From Chromatocurvus sp046260765 (GTDB lineage Bacteria > Pseudomonadota > Gammaproteobacteria > Pseudomonadales > Halieaceae), in the NCBI GenBank assembly GCA_046260765.1, contig JBHEOO010000009.1, positions 1-64,000 on the forward strand: a stretch of DNA of 64,000 nt. The letters run 5' to 3'. The notes beneath the pieces are model-generated. The model made no database searches and was not told where the DNA came from. It saw only the letters and a list, made by a program, of their open reading frames with translations. Position numbers and translations under genes: made by a program. Shown here piece after piece: positions 33,953 through 41,458 of the stretch (positions are counted from its first letter, which is position 1; each line of letters opens with the position of its first letter).

Positions 33953-34245
33953 AGGCCCGCTTCCAGGCCGAGGTTCACACGCTCCCGAAGTTCCTTGCCC
34001 GGCTTGAAGTGGGGAACATACTTGCCGGTGAGCTGCACCGTATCGCCGGTCTTCGGGTTGCGGCCGCGACGCGGCTCGCGGTAGTGCAGTGAAAAGCTCC
34101 CGAAACCGCGGATTTCGATACGTCCGCCAGAGGACAGCGACTGCGACATGTGTTCGAGTATGGTCTTGATCGCCAGCTCAACATCTTTGGTGGACAGCTG
34201 TGTCTGTCGGGCGGCGATCGCCTCGATCAGCTCGCTCTTGGTCAT
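33949..34245 (-). CDS. ihfB: Integration host factor beta subunit
   Basis: This nucleoid protein of 98 residues bends DNA sharply as a heterodimer with IhfA. The sequence from MTKSELIEAIAA through GGRIEIRGFGSFSLHYREPR to RNPKTGDTVQLTGKYVPHFK is that of IhfB, with the intercalating Pro in RRGRNPKTG. It follows rpsA in the order conserved in gammaproteobacteria, separated by a strong terminator, so it should have its own promoter in 34246-34342. That segment holds weak -35/-10 candidates only. Confidence 0.97.
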   Translation of the reverse strand: MTKSELIEAIAARQTQLSTKDVELAIKTILEHMSQSLSSGGRIEIRGFGSFSLHYREPRRGRNPKTGDTVQLTGKYVPHFKPGKELRERVNLGLEAGL

Positions 34246-34342
34246 GCGTCATTCGCCCCTGCCGTCAATTCCGGGACTGTGCCCGCCGTGTCTACCTATT
34301 CTGTACGTTCCGCAACATTCATACAAGTGCTTATTTTTTAAC

Positions 34343-34371
34343 AAAAAAAAGGACCCGAAGGCCCTTTTTTT
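34343..34371 (-). terminator. Strong bidirectional-looking intrinsic terminator after rpsA
   Basis: Read leftward, A-rich bases lead into GGGCC-TTCG-GGTCC, a five-pair stem (one G-U) closed by the stable UUCG tetraloop, then eight Ts. The A-tract before the stem pairs with the T-tract to lengthen it and would make it act on the other strand as well. It lies 42 bp past the rpsA stop and separates rpsA from ihfB. Confidence 0.9.
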
Positions 34372-34412
34372 CGTCGACGAGGCCCCTGCGGGCCCCGCGC
34401 TGCAGACATAGA

Positions 34413-36083
34413 CTATTTTTCGCTCATCTGCTGCTTGATCAGATCGCCGATCGTGCCTGGCGAGCTCTGCTCTTCTTCTTTGAGCGACTTGACCGCGTCT
34501 TTCTCGTCGTCGAAGTCCTTGGCCTTGATCGAGAGAGCCAAAGTGCGGTTCTTGCGATCCACCGAGATGATCTTGGCTTCCACGCTGTCGCCGACCTTGA
34601 ACTGGGCGCGCGCATCGTCAACCTTCTCGCGGCTGATATCGGACGCTTTCAATACACCCTCGACTTCCTCTGCCAGCTTGATGGTCACCGACTTGGCGTC
34701 TACCTCGGTGACTTCACCCGTCACGATCGCGCCGCGATCATTGACCGCCACGTAGTTGGAGAACGGATCATCCTCAAGCTGCTTGATGCCCAGTGAAATG
34801 CGCTCTCGCTCCGGGTCGATGGACAGGATGACCGTCTCGATCTCGTCGCCCTTCTTGTAGCTGCGCACCGCTTCCTCGCCGACTTCATTCCAGCTGATGT
34901 CGGACAGGTGCACCAGGCCGTCGATATTGCCGTCGAGGCCAATAAAGATGCCGAAGTCGGTGATCGACTTGATGCTGCCGGATATACGATCGCCTTTGCT
35001 GTGCTCGGCGGCAAACGCGTCCCAGGGATTCTGCTGGCACTGCTTTATACCCAGCGAGATGCGACGACGCTCCTCGTCGATATCCAGCACCATGACTTCG
35101 ACCTCGTCACCCACCTGGACAATCTTGGAGGGGTGGACGTTCTTGTTGGTCCAGTCCATCTCGGAGACGTGGACCAGCCCCTCGACACCCTCTTCGATCT
35201 CGGCAAAACAACCGTAATCGGTTAGGTTGGTGACGCGCGCCAGCACGCGGCTGCCTTCCGGGTAGCGCCCGGTGATCTCGACCCAGGGATCCTCGCCAAG
35301 CTGCTTGAGGCCCAGGGAAACTCGGTTGCGCTCGCGATCAAACTTGAGCACCTTGACGTCCATTTCCTGGCCGACTTCCACAATTTCGGACGGATGCTTG
35401 ATGCGCTTCCACGCCATATCGGTAATGTGCAGCAGACCGTCTACGCCACCGAGATCGACAAATGCGCCGTAGTCGGTGAGGTTCTTGACGATACCCTTGA
35501 TGGTCATGCCTTCCTGCAGGCTTTCCAGCAGAGCCTCTCGCTCGACGCTGTTTGCCGCTTCCATGACAGCGCGACGCGAAACCACGACGTTATTGCGCTT
35601 CTGGTCGAGCTTGATGACCTTGAATTCGAGTTCCTTGTTCTCCAGGTGAGCGGTATCGCGCACCGGACGAACATCCACCAGGGAACCAGGCAGGAAGGCC
35701 CGGATGGTGTTGATGTCGACGGTGAAGCCGCCCTTGACCTTGCCATTGATGTGGCCCTTGATGACCTCATCTGCGGCATGCGCTGCTTCGAGCTCTTTCC
35801 AGGACTCGGCGCGCTTTGCTTTCTCGCGTGAAAGCTTGGTTTCACCAAAGCCATCCTCGACGGTCTCCAGCGCCACCTGCACTTCGTCACCGATGCTGAG
35901 GCTGCACTCGCCCGACGCATCGATAAACTGAGAGCGGGGGATCACACCCTCCGACTTCAGGCCCGCGTGAACGGTGACCCACTCGTTGTCGATATCAATG
36001 ACGACGCCGGTGACGATAGCGCCCGGCTGCATATCAACGGTTTTCAGGCTTTCTTCAAAAAGATCGGCGAACGATTCGCTCAT
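34413..36083 (-). CDS. rpsA: 30S ribosomal protein S1
   Basis: This protein of 556 residues has six S1 (OB-fold) repeats. It binds mRNA and brings it to the small subunit, which is needed for messages without a strong Shine-Dalgarno site. The start MSESFADLFEESL is typical. Repeats are marked by GAFVDLGGVDGLLHITDMAW, GCFAEIEEGVEGLVHVSEMD and GIFIGLDGNIDGLVHLSDIS. Its own ribosome site is weak (AGG about ten bases before ATG), as is usual for rpsA, which is autoregulated in E. coli through its leader. A palindrome at 36109-36126 lies in that leader. Confidence 0.98.
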   Translation of the reverse strand: MSESFADLFEESLKTVDMQPGAIVTGVVIDIDNEWVTVHAGLKSEGVIPRSQFIDASGECSLSIGDEVQVALETVEDGFGETKLSREKAKRAESWKELEAAHAADEVIKGHINGKVKGGFTVDINTIRAFLPGSLVDVRPVRDTAHLENKELEFKVIKLDQKRNNVVVSRRAVMEAANSVEREALLESLQEGMTIKGIVKNLTDYGAFVDLGGVDGLLHITDMAWKRIKHPSEIVEVGQEMDVKVLKFDRERNRVSLGLKQLGEDPWVEITGRYPEGSRVLARVTNLTDYGCFAEIEEGVEGLVHVSEMDWTNKNVHPSKIVQVGDEVEVMVLDIDEERRRISLGIKQCQQNPWDAFAAEHSKGDRISGSIKSITDFGIFIGLDGNIDGLVHLSDISWNEVGEEAVRSYKKGDEIETVILSIDPERERISLGIKQLEDDPFSNYVAVNDRGAIVTGEVTEVDAKSVTIKLAEEVEGVLKASDISREKVDDARAQFKVGDSVEAKIISVDRKNRTLALSIKAKDFDDEKDAVKSLKEEEQSSPGTIGDLIKQQMSEK

Positions 36084-36108
36084 TACACATTACCTGTCTA
36101 TAAAGATG

Positions 36109-36126
36109 TGCAGTGATCACACTGCA
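36109..36126 (-). promoter_or_regulatory. Perfect inverted repeat in the rpsA leader
   Basis: TGCAGTG-ATCA-CACTGCA is a perfect 7-bp inverted repeat with a 4-base loop, 25 bp before the rpsA ATG. In mRNA it would form a hairpin just upstream of the weak ribosome site, where S1 autoregulation acts in E. coli. As DNA it could also be an operator. The rest of the 36084-36240 region has a T8 tract at 36154-36161 (leftward strand) but no clear stem before it. Confidence 0.45.
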
Positions 36127-36240
36127 ACCGACCCTCCAGCCGGGCCGGGACTCATTAAAAAAAACCACCTGAACCACCCGGACTGGATTGGCGGCGGGAT
36201 CAGATGGTACTTGGTGCTGTACCTTTCTTCTTTAGGGGCT

Positions 36241-36927
36241 TCAGGCGCCGATGCCTCTTCGGGACGCCTCCAGCAGGACCGCATCGAATACGGCATCCGC
36301 CGGCGTTGTCGTGCTGTCGATGACAACGGCGTCACGGGCGGGGACCAGTGGCGCAACGCTGCGGTTGCTGTCGCGCGCGTCCCTTTCCTTGATGTCCTCA
36401 AGAAGGCGCGGGAGACTAACACTTCCACCCTTGCCCCGCAACTGCTCGTAGCGCCGCCGCGCACGCTCTTCTGCACTCGCAGTAAGGAAGATTTTCAGCG
36501 GTGCGTCGGGAAACACCACGGTCCCCATATCGCGGCCGTCCGCAACCAGGCCCGGTGCCTGGCGGAAGTCGCGCTGACGGTCCAGCAGCGCGGCACGCAC
36601 CGACGGCAGCGCGGCCACCACCGACGCCCCGCGACCGCCCTCCTCTGATCGGATCGCGGCTGTGGCATCCTCGCCGGCATAAATCACACCAACCTCGCCG
36701 TCGTCGCCCATCACGAAGCGCGTATCGAGCTGTCGCGCGACCTCCGCCACCGCAGGCTCGTCCGCCCAGTCGACGCCCGCCTGCAGGCAGGCGTAGCCGG
36801 TGATACGGTACAGGGCTCCGCTGTCGAGGAGGTGCCAGCCGAAGTGCTCCGCGAGCATTCGCGACAGTGTGCCTTTGCCCGCACCACCCGGCCCGTCCAC
36901 GGTAACCACCGGCGATGATGTCATCAC
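36241..36927 (-). CDS. cmk: Cytidylate kinase
   Basis: The enzyme phosphorylates CMP and dCMP with ATP. The P-loop is GPGGAGKGTLS at the N-terminus; FGWHLLDSGALYR is the CMP-binding region, and LVADGRDMGTVVFPDAPLKIFLTAS is the conserved nucleotide-binding core. It has 228 residues, the usual size. It overlaps aroA by 4 bp upstream and precedes rpsA, the order conserved across gammaproteobacteria. Confidence 0.97.
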   Translation of the reverse strand: MMTSSPVVTVDGPGGAGKGTLSRMLAEHFGWHLLDSGALYRITGYACLQAGVDWADEPAVAEVARQLDTRFVMGDDGEVGVIYAGEDATAAIRSEEGGRGASVVAALPSVRAALLDRQRDFRQAPGLVADGRDMGTVVFPDAPLKIFLTASAEERARRRYEQLRGKGGSVSLPRLLEDIKERDARDSNRSVAPLVPARDAVVIDSTTTPADAVFDAVLLEASRRGIGA

Positions 36928-38234
36928 GCCGGCCCTGCCTGTGTAGAGATCTGCAGACCCAGGCCGCGCGCCATGGCATCAAAACCGGGGAAAGAGGTTG
37001 CAACGGTATCGCAGTCCATGACATAGATTTCGCGCTCGGCGCGGAGTGCCGCCACCGCGAAGGCCATCGCAATACGGTGATCGTGATGCGTATGGATGAC
37101 CCCGCCACCAATGGCTCCGCCCTCGATTACAATGCCATCCGGCCGCGGCTCATTGCGGATGCCCAGCGTGGCAAGCCCTTCTGCCATGCTGGCAATGCGA
37201 TCGCTTTCCTTGACCCGCAGCTCCTCGGCGCCACTCAGGGTCGTCCTGCCCTCGGCACAGGCGGCGGCGATAAACAGCACCGGAAACTCGTCGATTGCCA
37301 GCGGCACCTGATCCTCGGGAATGTCAATGCCGCGCAACGGCGCGTGACGCACCAGAATATCGGCCACCGGCTCACCGCCGGCATCGTGCTCGTTGATGAT
37401 CGTGATATCGGCACCCATCAGGGTAAGAATACTGATAATGCCGGTGCGCGTGGGATTGACCCCGACATGGGTCAGCAGCAGTTCGGAACCCGGCGCGATC
37501 GTCGCCGCCACCATGAAAAACGCAGCAGAGGAGATATCCGCCGGCACGTCGATGTCGGCGCCAGAAAGCCGGCCGCCGCCGCGCAGCTGAATGACACCAT
37601 TGTCGCGGGTGACCTCGTAACCGAAGCCGCGCAGCATGCGCTCGGTGTGGTCACGCGTCGGCGCCGGTTCCGTCACCGAGGTACAGCCCTCTGCATAAAG
37701 CCCCGCCAGAAGCAGGCAGGATTTGACCTGGGCGCTGGCGATCGGCATCGGGTAGTGAATGCCACGCAGGCCATTACTCGCGGCAATCTGCAGCGGCGGA
37801 CGGTCACCCTCGGCCGCCGTGATATGAGCGCCCATCTGCCCAAGCGGCTCCATGACACGCGCCATGGGACGACGGCACAGGGATTCATCCCCGGTCAATC
37901 GGCTGGCGAAAGGCTGTCCCGCCAGCAGGCCGCTGAGGAGCCGCATGCTGGTGCCGGAGTTACCCATGTCGAGCTCTTTTGTCGGGGCGCGCAGTCCATG
38001 GAGGCCGACGCCACTGACCCGTAGCTCACCGTTGGCGGGACCCGTCATCTCCACCCCCAGAGTACACAGGGCCGCCACAGTCGCCAGTGCGTCCTCACCC
38101 TCGAGGAACCCGCGGATGCGCGACTCGCCCTCGGCGATGGACGACAGCATCACTGAACGGTGGGATATCGACTTGTCGCCGGGAACGCGGACCTCACCGC
38201 TAATGGTGCCACCGGGAAACAGCTTGAATTCCAT
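36924..38234 (-). CDS. aroA: 3-phosphoshikimate 1-carboxyvinyltransferase (EPSP synthase)
   Basis: The enzyme joins shikimate-3-phosphate and phosphoenolpyruvate in the aromatic amino-acid pathway; it is the target of glyphosate. VPGDKSISHRSVMLSSIAEG is the N-terminal active-site segment, and LDMGNSGTSMRLLSGLLAG the PEP/shikimate-binding segment. MEFKLFPGG at 38234 is preferred as start because GGAAG lies nine bases before it; an upstream ATG at 38276 would add 14 residues. The length is 436. In Pseudomonas aroA is fused to tyrA; here the two genes are separate and in different frames. Confidence 0.96.
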   Translation of the reverse strand: MEFKLFPGGTISGEVRVPGDKSISHRSVMLSSIAEGESRIRGFLEGEDALATVAALCTLGVEMTGPANGELRVSGVGLHGLRAPTKELDMGNSGTSMRLLSGLLAGQPFASRLTGDESLCRRPMARVMEPLGQMGAHITAAEGDRPPLQIAASNGLRGIHYPMPIASAQVKSCLLLAGLYAEGCTSVTEPAPTRDHTERMLRGFGYEVTRDNGVIQLRGGGRLSGADIDVPADISSAAFFMVAATIAPGSELLLTHVGVNPTRTGIISILTLMGADITIINEHDAGGEPVADILVRHAPLRGIDIPEDQVPLAIDEFPVLFIAAACAEGRTTLSGAEELRVKESDRIASMAEGLATLGIRNEPRPDGIVIEGGAIGGGVIHTHHDHRIAMAFAVAALRAEREIYVMDCDTVATSFPGFDAMARGLGLQISTQAGPA

Positions 38235-38301
38235 AGCTTCGCTCTTCCTAAGCTCTTCCTGAAACCAGTCCTGCAATCAGCGCCCGGGTCAGGTTCTGCG
38301 G

Positions 38302-39219
38302 TCAGGATTGACCGCGCGTGGCAAGCCACTCTGAGAAGCCGTCCCGCGCGGTCTTTGCCGCCGTGAATGTCTGCAGCAGCGCGTCGCCGTCGCCGGCGTC
38401 AATCGCTGCCCGCAATGTACTAAGATGCTGTGAAAAGTCATCGACAGCTTCCAGCAACGCCTCGCGGTTGGCAAGCGCCACGTCGCGCCACATGACGGGA
38501 TCGCTGGAGGCAATACGGGTAAAGTCGCGGAATCCCCCCGCAGCAAAGCGAAAAACATCATCGCGGTGGGACGAACGTGCGAGGGTGTCGACCAGGCAGT
38601 AGGCGAGCATATGCGGCAGGTGACTGGTGGCTGCAAGTACACGATCGTGTGCACTGACCGCCATGCACACCACGCTGGCGCCCGCGGCGCGCCAGAGATT
38701 GCTGACCACGGCAAGCGCGTGCTCAGACGTGTTTTCCGCCGGAGTGAGAATCGTGAGGTGGTCCCGAAACAGGTCGCCTCTGGCAGCGCCCACGCCGCTG
38801 CGCTCGGAACCCGCTATGGGGTGGCCCAGGACCACCTGTGGCGGCACACAACCGTGCTGCTCGAACATACGCGCCTCCAGCCCGCCCTTGACGCTGGCGA
38901 CGTCGGTGATAATTGTCGATGACCCGATACGGGCAGCCTCCCGGCTGAGGTCCGCCAGCAGGTCCGCAGCCGCCACTGTCGGAACACACAGCACGACAAT
39001 ATCCGCCTGCGCCAGCGCCTCCCGCGGCGAGTCCAGCGCCCGATCAACCACCCCACGAGCGATGCCCTCGGCTATGGCGTCGGCCTGAGAATCGCAGGCC
39101 AGCAATTCATGCACTACAGCGGCATCACGCAAGGCCATCGCCAGTGACCCACCGATAAGCCCCAGCCCGATAATCGCTACTGTCGGCGCCTGCTTCTCAG
39201 GCATGGCCAGGACGCACAT
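38302..39219 (-). CDS. tyrA: Prephenate dehydrogenase (TyrA)
   Basis: This NAD-dependent enzyme of tyrosine synthesis has 305 residues. The Rossmann site is VAIIGLGLIGGSLAMALRD. VLGHPIAGSERSGVGAARGD contains the catalytic His and substrate-binding residues, and HDRVLAATSHLPHMLAYCLV the second conserved block. The ATG directly follows the pheA stop (TGAATG), and an alternative in-frame ATG lies at 39204, so translation is probably coupled to pheA. It could also accept arogenate (cyclohexadienyl dehydrogenase); sequence alone does not decide. Confidence 0.94.
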   Translation of the reverse strand: MCVLAMPEKQAPTVAIIGLGLIGGSLAMALRDAAVVHELLACDSQADAIAEGIARGVVDRALDSPREALAQADIVVLCVPTVAAADLLADLSREAARIGSSTIITDVASVKGGLEARMFEQHGCVPPQVVLGHPIAGSERSGVGAARGDLFRDHLTILTPAENTSEHALAVVSNLWRAAGASVVCMAVSAHDRVLAATSHLPHMLAYCLVDTLARSSHRDDVFRFAAGGFRDFTRIASSDPVMWRDVALANREALLEAVDDFSQHLSTLRAAIDAGDGDALLQTFTAAKTARDGFSEWLATRGQS

Positions 39220-40344
39220 TCACATCACGGCCCGCGGATAGGACCCAAGGGGCTTGAGCAGGATGGACTGCTCCTCGAGCTCATCAAGAATCTGTCTGAT
39301 ATTGGGATCCTGCAGATGGCCTTCGAATTCAATAAAGAACACGTACGCCCACTTTTCGGTGCGCGAGGGCCGGGTGTCGATACGTGTGAGGCTGACACCA
39401 CCACGCCGGAACGGATCGAGCAGCGCGAACAGGGCGCCGGGCTTGTTGCGGCTGGAAACAATGATCGAGGTCTTGTCGCGACCGCTTGGCGGCACCTCCG
39501 TGCGCCCGATAACGATAAAGCGTGTGGTGTTGTCGTCGGAGTCCTCGATGTGCTCGGCCAGGGACTCCAGGCGGTAGACCTCCGCCGCCATATCGCCCGC
39601 CACCGCGGCCACGCCGGGCATGCTGGCGGCCATGCGTGCAGCCTCGCCATTGCTGCTGACCGACTGCCGCTCGACGCCTGGCCAGTGGCGGTCAAGCCAG
39701 TTGCGGCACTGCGCCAGGGCCTGCTGGTGGGCGCAGATGCGCGTGATGTGAGCGGCATCCGTATGGGGCGCCACCAACAGATGATGGGCGATGCGCAGTT
39801 CGACCTCACCCGCAATATGCAGCGGCGAGTCAATAAAGCTGTCCAGGGTATGGCTGACCATTCCTTCGGTGGAGTTCTCCACCGGCACCACGCCATAGTT
39901 GCAATTGCCGGAGGTCACCTCGGCAAACACGGCTTCTATCGTGGTCTGCGGAACGCAGACGGCACCGTGTCCGAAATGCTTCAGCGCGGCAGCCTGGGTG
40001 AAGGTTCCCTCGGGACCGAGGAACGCGACCTGAAGTGGCTTTTCCAATGCCAGGCAGGCCGACATGAGTTCGCGAAAAATATAGGCAACTGTTTCGCCGT
40101 CGAGAGGCCCCTCATTGCGCTCGATGATTCGCTGCAGGACCTGCGCCTCACGCTCGGGACGGTAGTAGGATACTTCGGCGGCGGTGTCGACCTCGCCACG
40201 CTCCCGGGCCGCCTGCAACTCGGCCAGCTTGATCTCGGCCACGCGCTGCGCACAGCGCGCACGCTGGTTGATCAGTGCCTGTATGTCGCCATCAATCGCG
40301 TCAATGGCGGCACGCACCTCCTGCAGATCGCGCTCGTCAGCCAT
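39220..40344 (-). CDS. pheA: Bifunctional chorismate mutase/prephenate dehydratase (P-protein)
   Basis: This is the branch enzyme of phenylalanine synthesis, 374 residues. The N-terminal AroQ chorismate mutase (RAAIDAIDGDIQALINQRA, residues 8-90) is followed by prephenate dehydratase (VAFLGPEGTFTQAAALKHFG; catalytic Thr-Arg-Phe in NTTRFIVIGR). An ACT domain at the end has KTSIIVSSRNKPGALFALLD, and the ESLE-like region IDTRPSRTEKWAYVFFIEFE probably binds Phe for feedback inhibition. The ATG at 40344 overlaps the end of serC by 8 bp. Confidence 0.97.
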   Translation of the reverse strand: MADERDLQEVRAAIDAIDGDIQALINQRARCAQRVAEIKLAELQAARERGEVDTAAEVSYYRPEREAQVLQRIIERNEGPLDGETVAYIFRELMSACLALEKPLQVAFLGPEGTFTQAAALKHFGHGAVCVPQTTIEAVFAEVTSGNCNYGVVPVENSTEGMVSHTLDSFIDSPLHIAGEVELRIAHHLLVAPHTDAAHITRICAHQQALAQCRNWLDRHWPGVERQSVSSNGEAARMAASMPGVAAVAGDMAAEVYRLESLAEHIEDSDDNTTRFIVIGRTEVPPSGRDKTSIIVSSRNKPGALFALLDPFRRGGVSLTRIDTRPSRTEKWAYVFFIEFEGHLQDPNIRQILDELEEQSILLKPLGSYPRAVM

Positions 40345-41413
40345 GCCGTTCAAAATCCTGCATGAAAGCCACCAGCGCATCCACGGATGCCTGCGTCACA
40401 GCGTTGTACAGACTCGCACGCATGCCGCCCACCGAGCGGTGTCCCTTCAGGTTGAGCAGTCCCGCCGCCGAAGCCTCCTCGAGAAAGCGTCCGTCGAGGC
40501 TCGCATCCGCGAGAAAAAAAGGCACGTTCATCAGCGATCGACAGCCCGGCGCTACCGGGTTGCTGTAGAAGTCGCTGCCATCAATGGCGCGGTAGAGGGT
40601 TTCGGCCTTGCGGCGATTTACCGCCTCCATGGCTGCAAGGCCGCCACCGGCCTCGAGCCAGTCAAACACCAGCGCGGCAAGATAGAGAGCGAAAGTGGGC
40701 GGCGTGTTGTACATCGAGCCATTGTCGCTGGCGATCGTCCAGTCCAGCATTGACGGACAGGCATCCCGCGCCCGTCCAAGCAGGTCGCGCTGAACGATGG
40801 CCAGCGTCAGTCCGGCGGGGCCGATATTTTTCTGCGCCCCTGCGTAAATCGCGCCAAAGCGGGAGACATCCAGCGGACGAGACAGCAGCGTTGACGACAT
40901 ATCCGCGACCAAAGGCACATCCACCTCGGGCACGTCGAAAAATTCGACGCCGCCGATGGTCTCGTTCGGACAGTAATGCAGATACCCGGCATTGCTCCGG
41001 CAGCACCAGGTGTCGCGACCGGGGATGTCCGTGTAGCCTGACGCGGCGCTACTTGCCACCACCTGCGCATCGGCGAAGCGCCCTGCTTCGGCGATTGCCT
41101 TGAGCGACCAGTGCCCCGTATCGAGGTAATCCACCGGCGCGCCCTGCTGCACCAGATTCAGCGGCACGGCAGCAAACTGGGTGCTGGCGCCACCCTGGAG
41201 AAACAGCACAGCGTAATCGTCGGGAATGTCGAGCAGGCGACGCAGGCAGGCCTCGGCGCCTTCCACCACGCCCATGACCTCGGGGGAGCGGTGGCTCATC
41301 TCCATAAAGGACATGCCACGGCCATGCCACTCGAGCATATCGTCGCGCGCCCGCTCCAGCACCGCCAGCGGCAACGCCGCCGGACCCGCGCAGAAATTGT
41401 GCAGGCGAGCCAT
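40337..41413 (-). CDS. serC: Phosphoserine aminotransferase
   Basis: This PLP enzyme of serine and pyridoxine synthesis has 358 residues. The start MARLHNFCAGPAALP is typical of SerC; LFLQGGASTQFAAVPLNL is the cofactor phosphate region, and the lysine binding PLP lies in IYAGAQKNIGPAGLT. RSVGGMRASLYNAVT closes the active site. I choose ATG 41413 over one at 41452, since family members begin at this point. It follows gyrA by 45 bp on the same strand. Confidence 0.97.
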   Translation of the reverse strand: MARLHNFCAGPAALPLAVLERARDDMLEWHGRGMSFMEMSHRSPEVMGVVEGAEACLRRLLDIPDDYAVLFLQGGASTQFAAVPLNLVQQGAPVDYLDTGHWSLKAIAEAGRFADAQVVASSAASGYTDIPGRDTWCCRSNAGYLHYCPNETIGGVEFFDVPEVDVPLVADMSSTLLSRPLDVSRFGAIYAGAQKNIGPAGLTLAIVQRDLLGRARDACPSMLDWTIASDNGSMYNTPPTFALYLAALVFDWLEAGGGLAAMEAVNRRKAETLYRAIDGSDFYSNPVAPGCRSLMNVPFFLADASLDGRFLEEASAAGLLNLKGHRSVGGMRASLYNAVTQASVDALVAFMQDFERHG

Positions 41414-41458
41414 CAGCCCGGGCGCTTGCCGGGCTCGGCGCGGCTCAGACACAACAGA

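Noticed and set aside
36145..36180. Terminator between cmk and rpsA (T8 tract on the minus strand)
   Set aside because: The bases before the T-tract (GGTGGTTCAGGTGG) cannot form a stem.
36915..38024. 369-residue open frame on the plus strand
   Set aside because: Antisense of aroA; Arg/His-rich with no recognisable domain.
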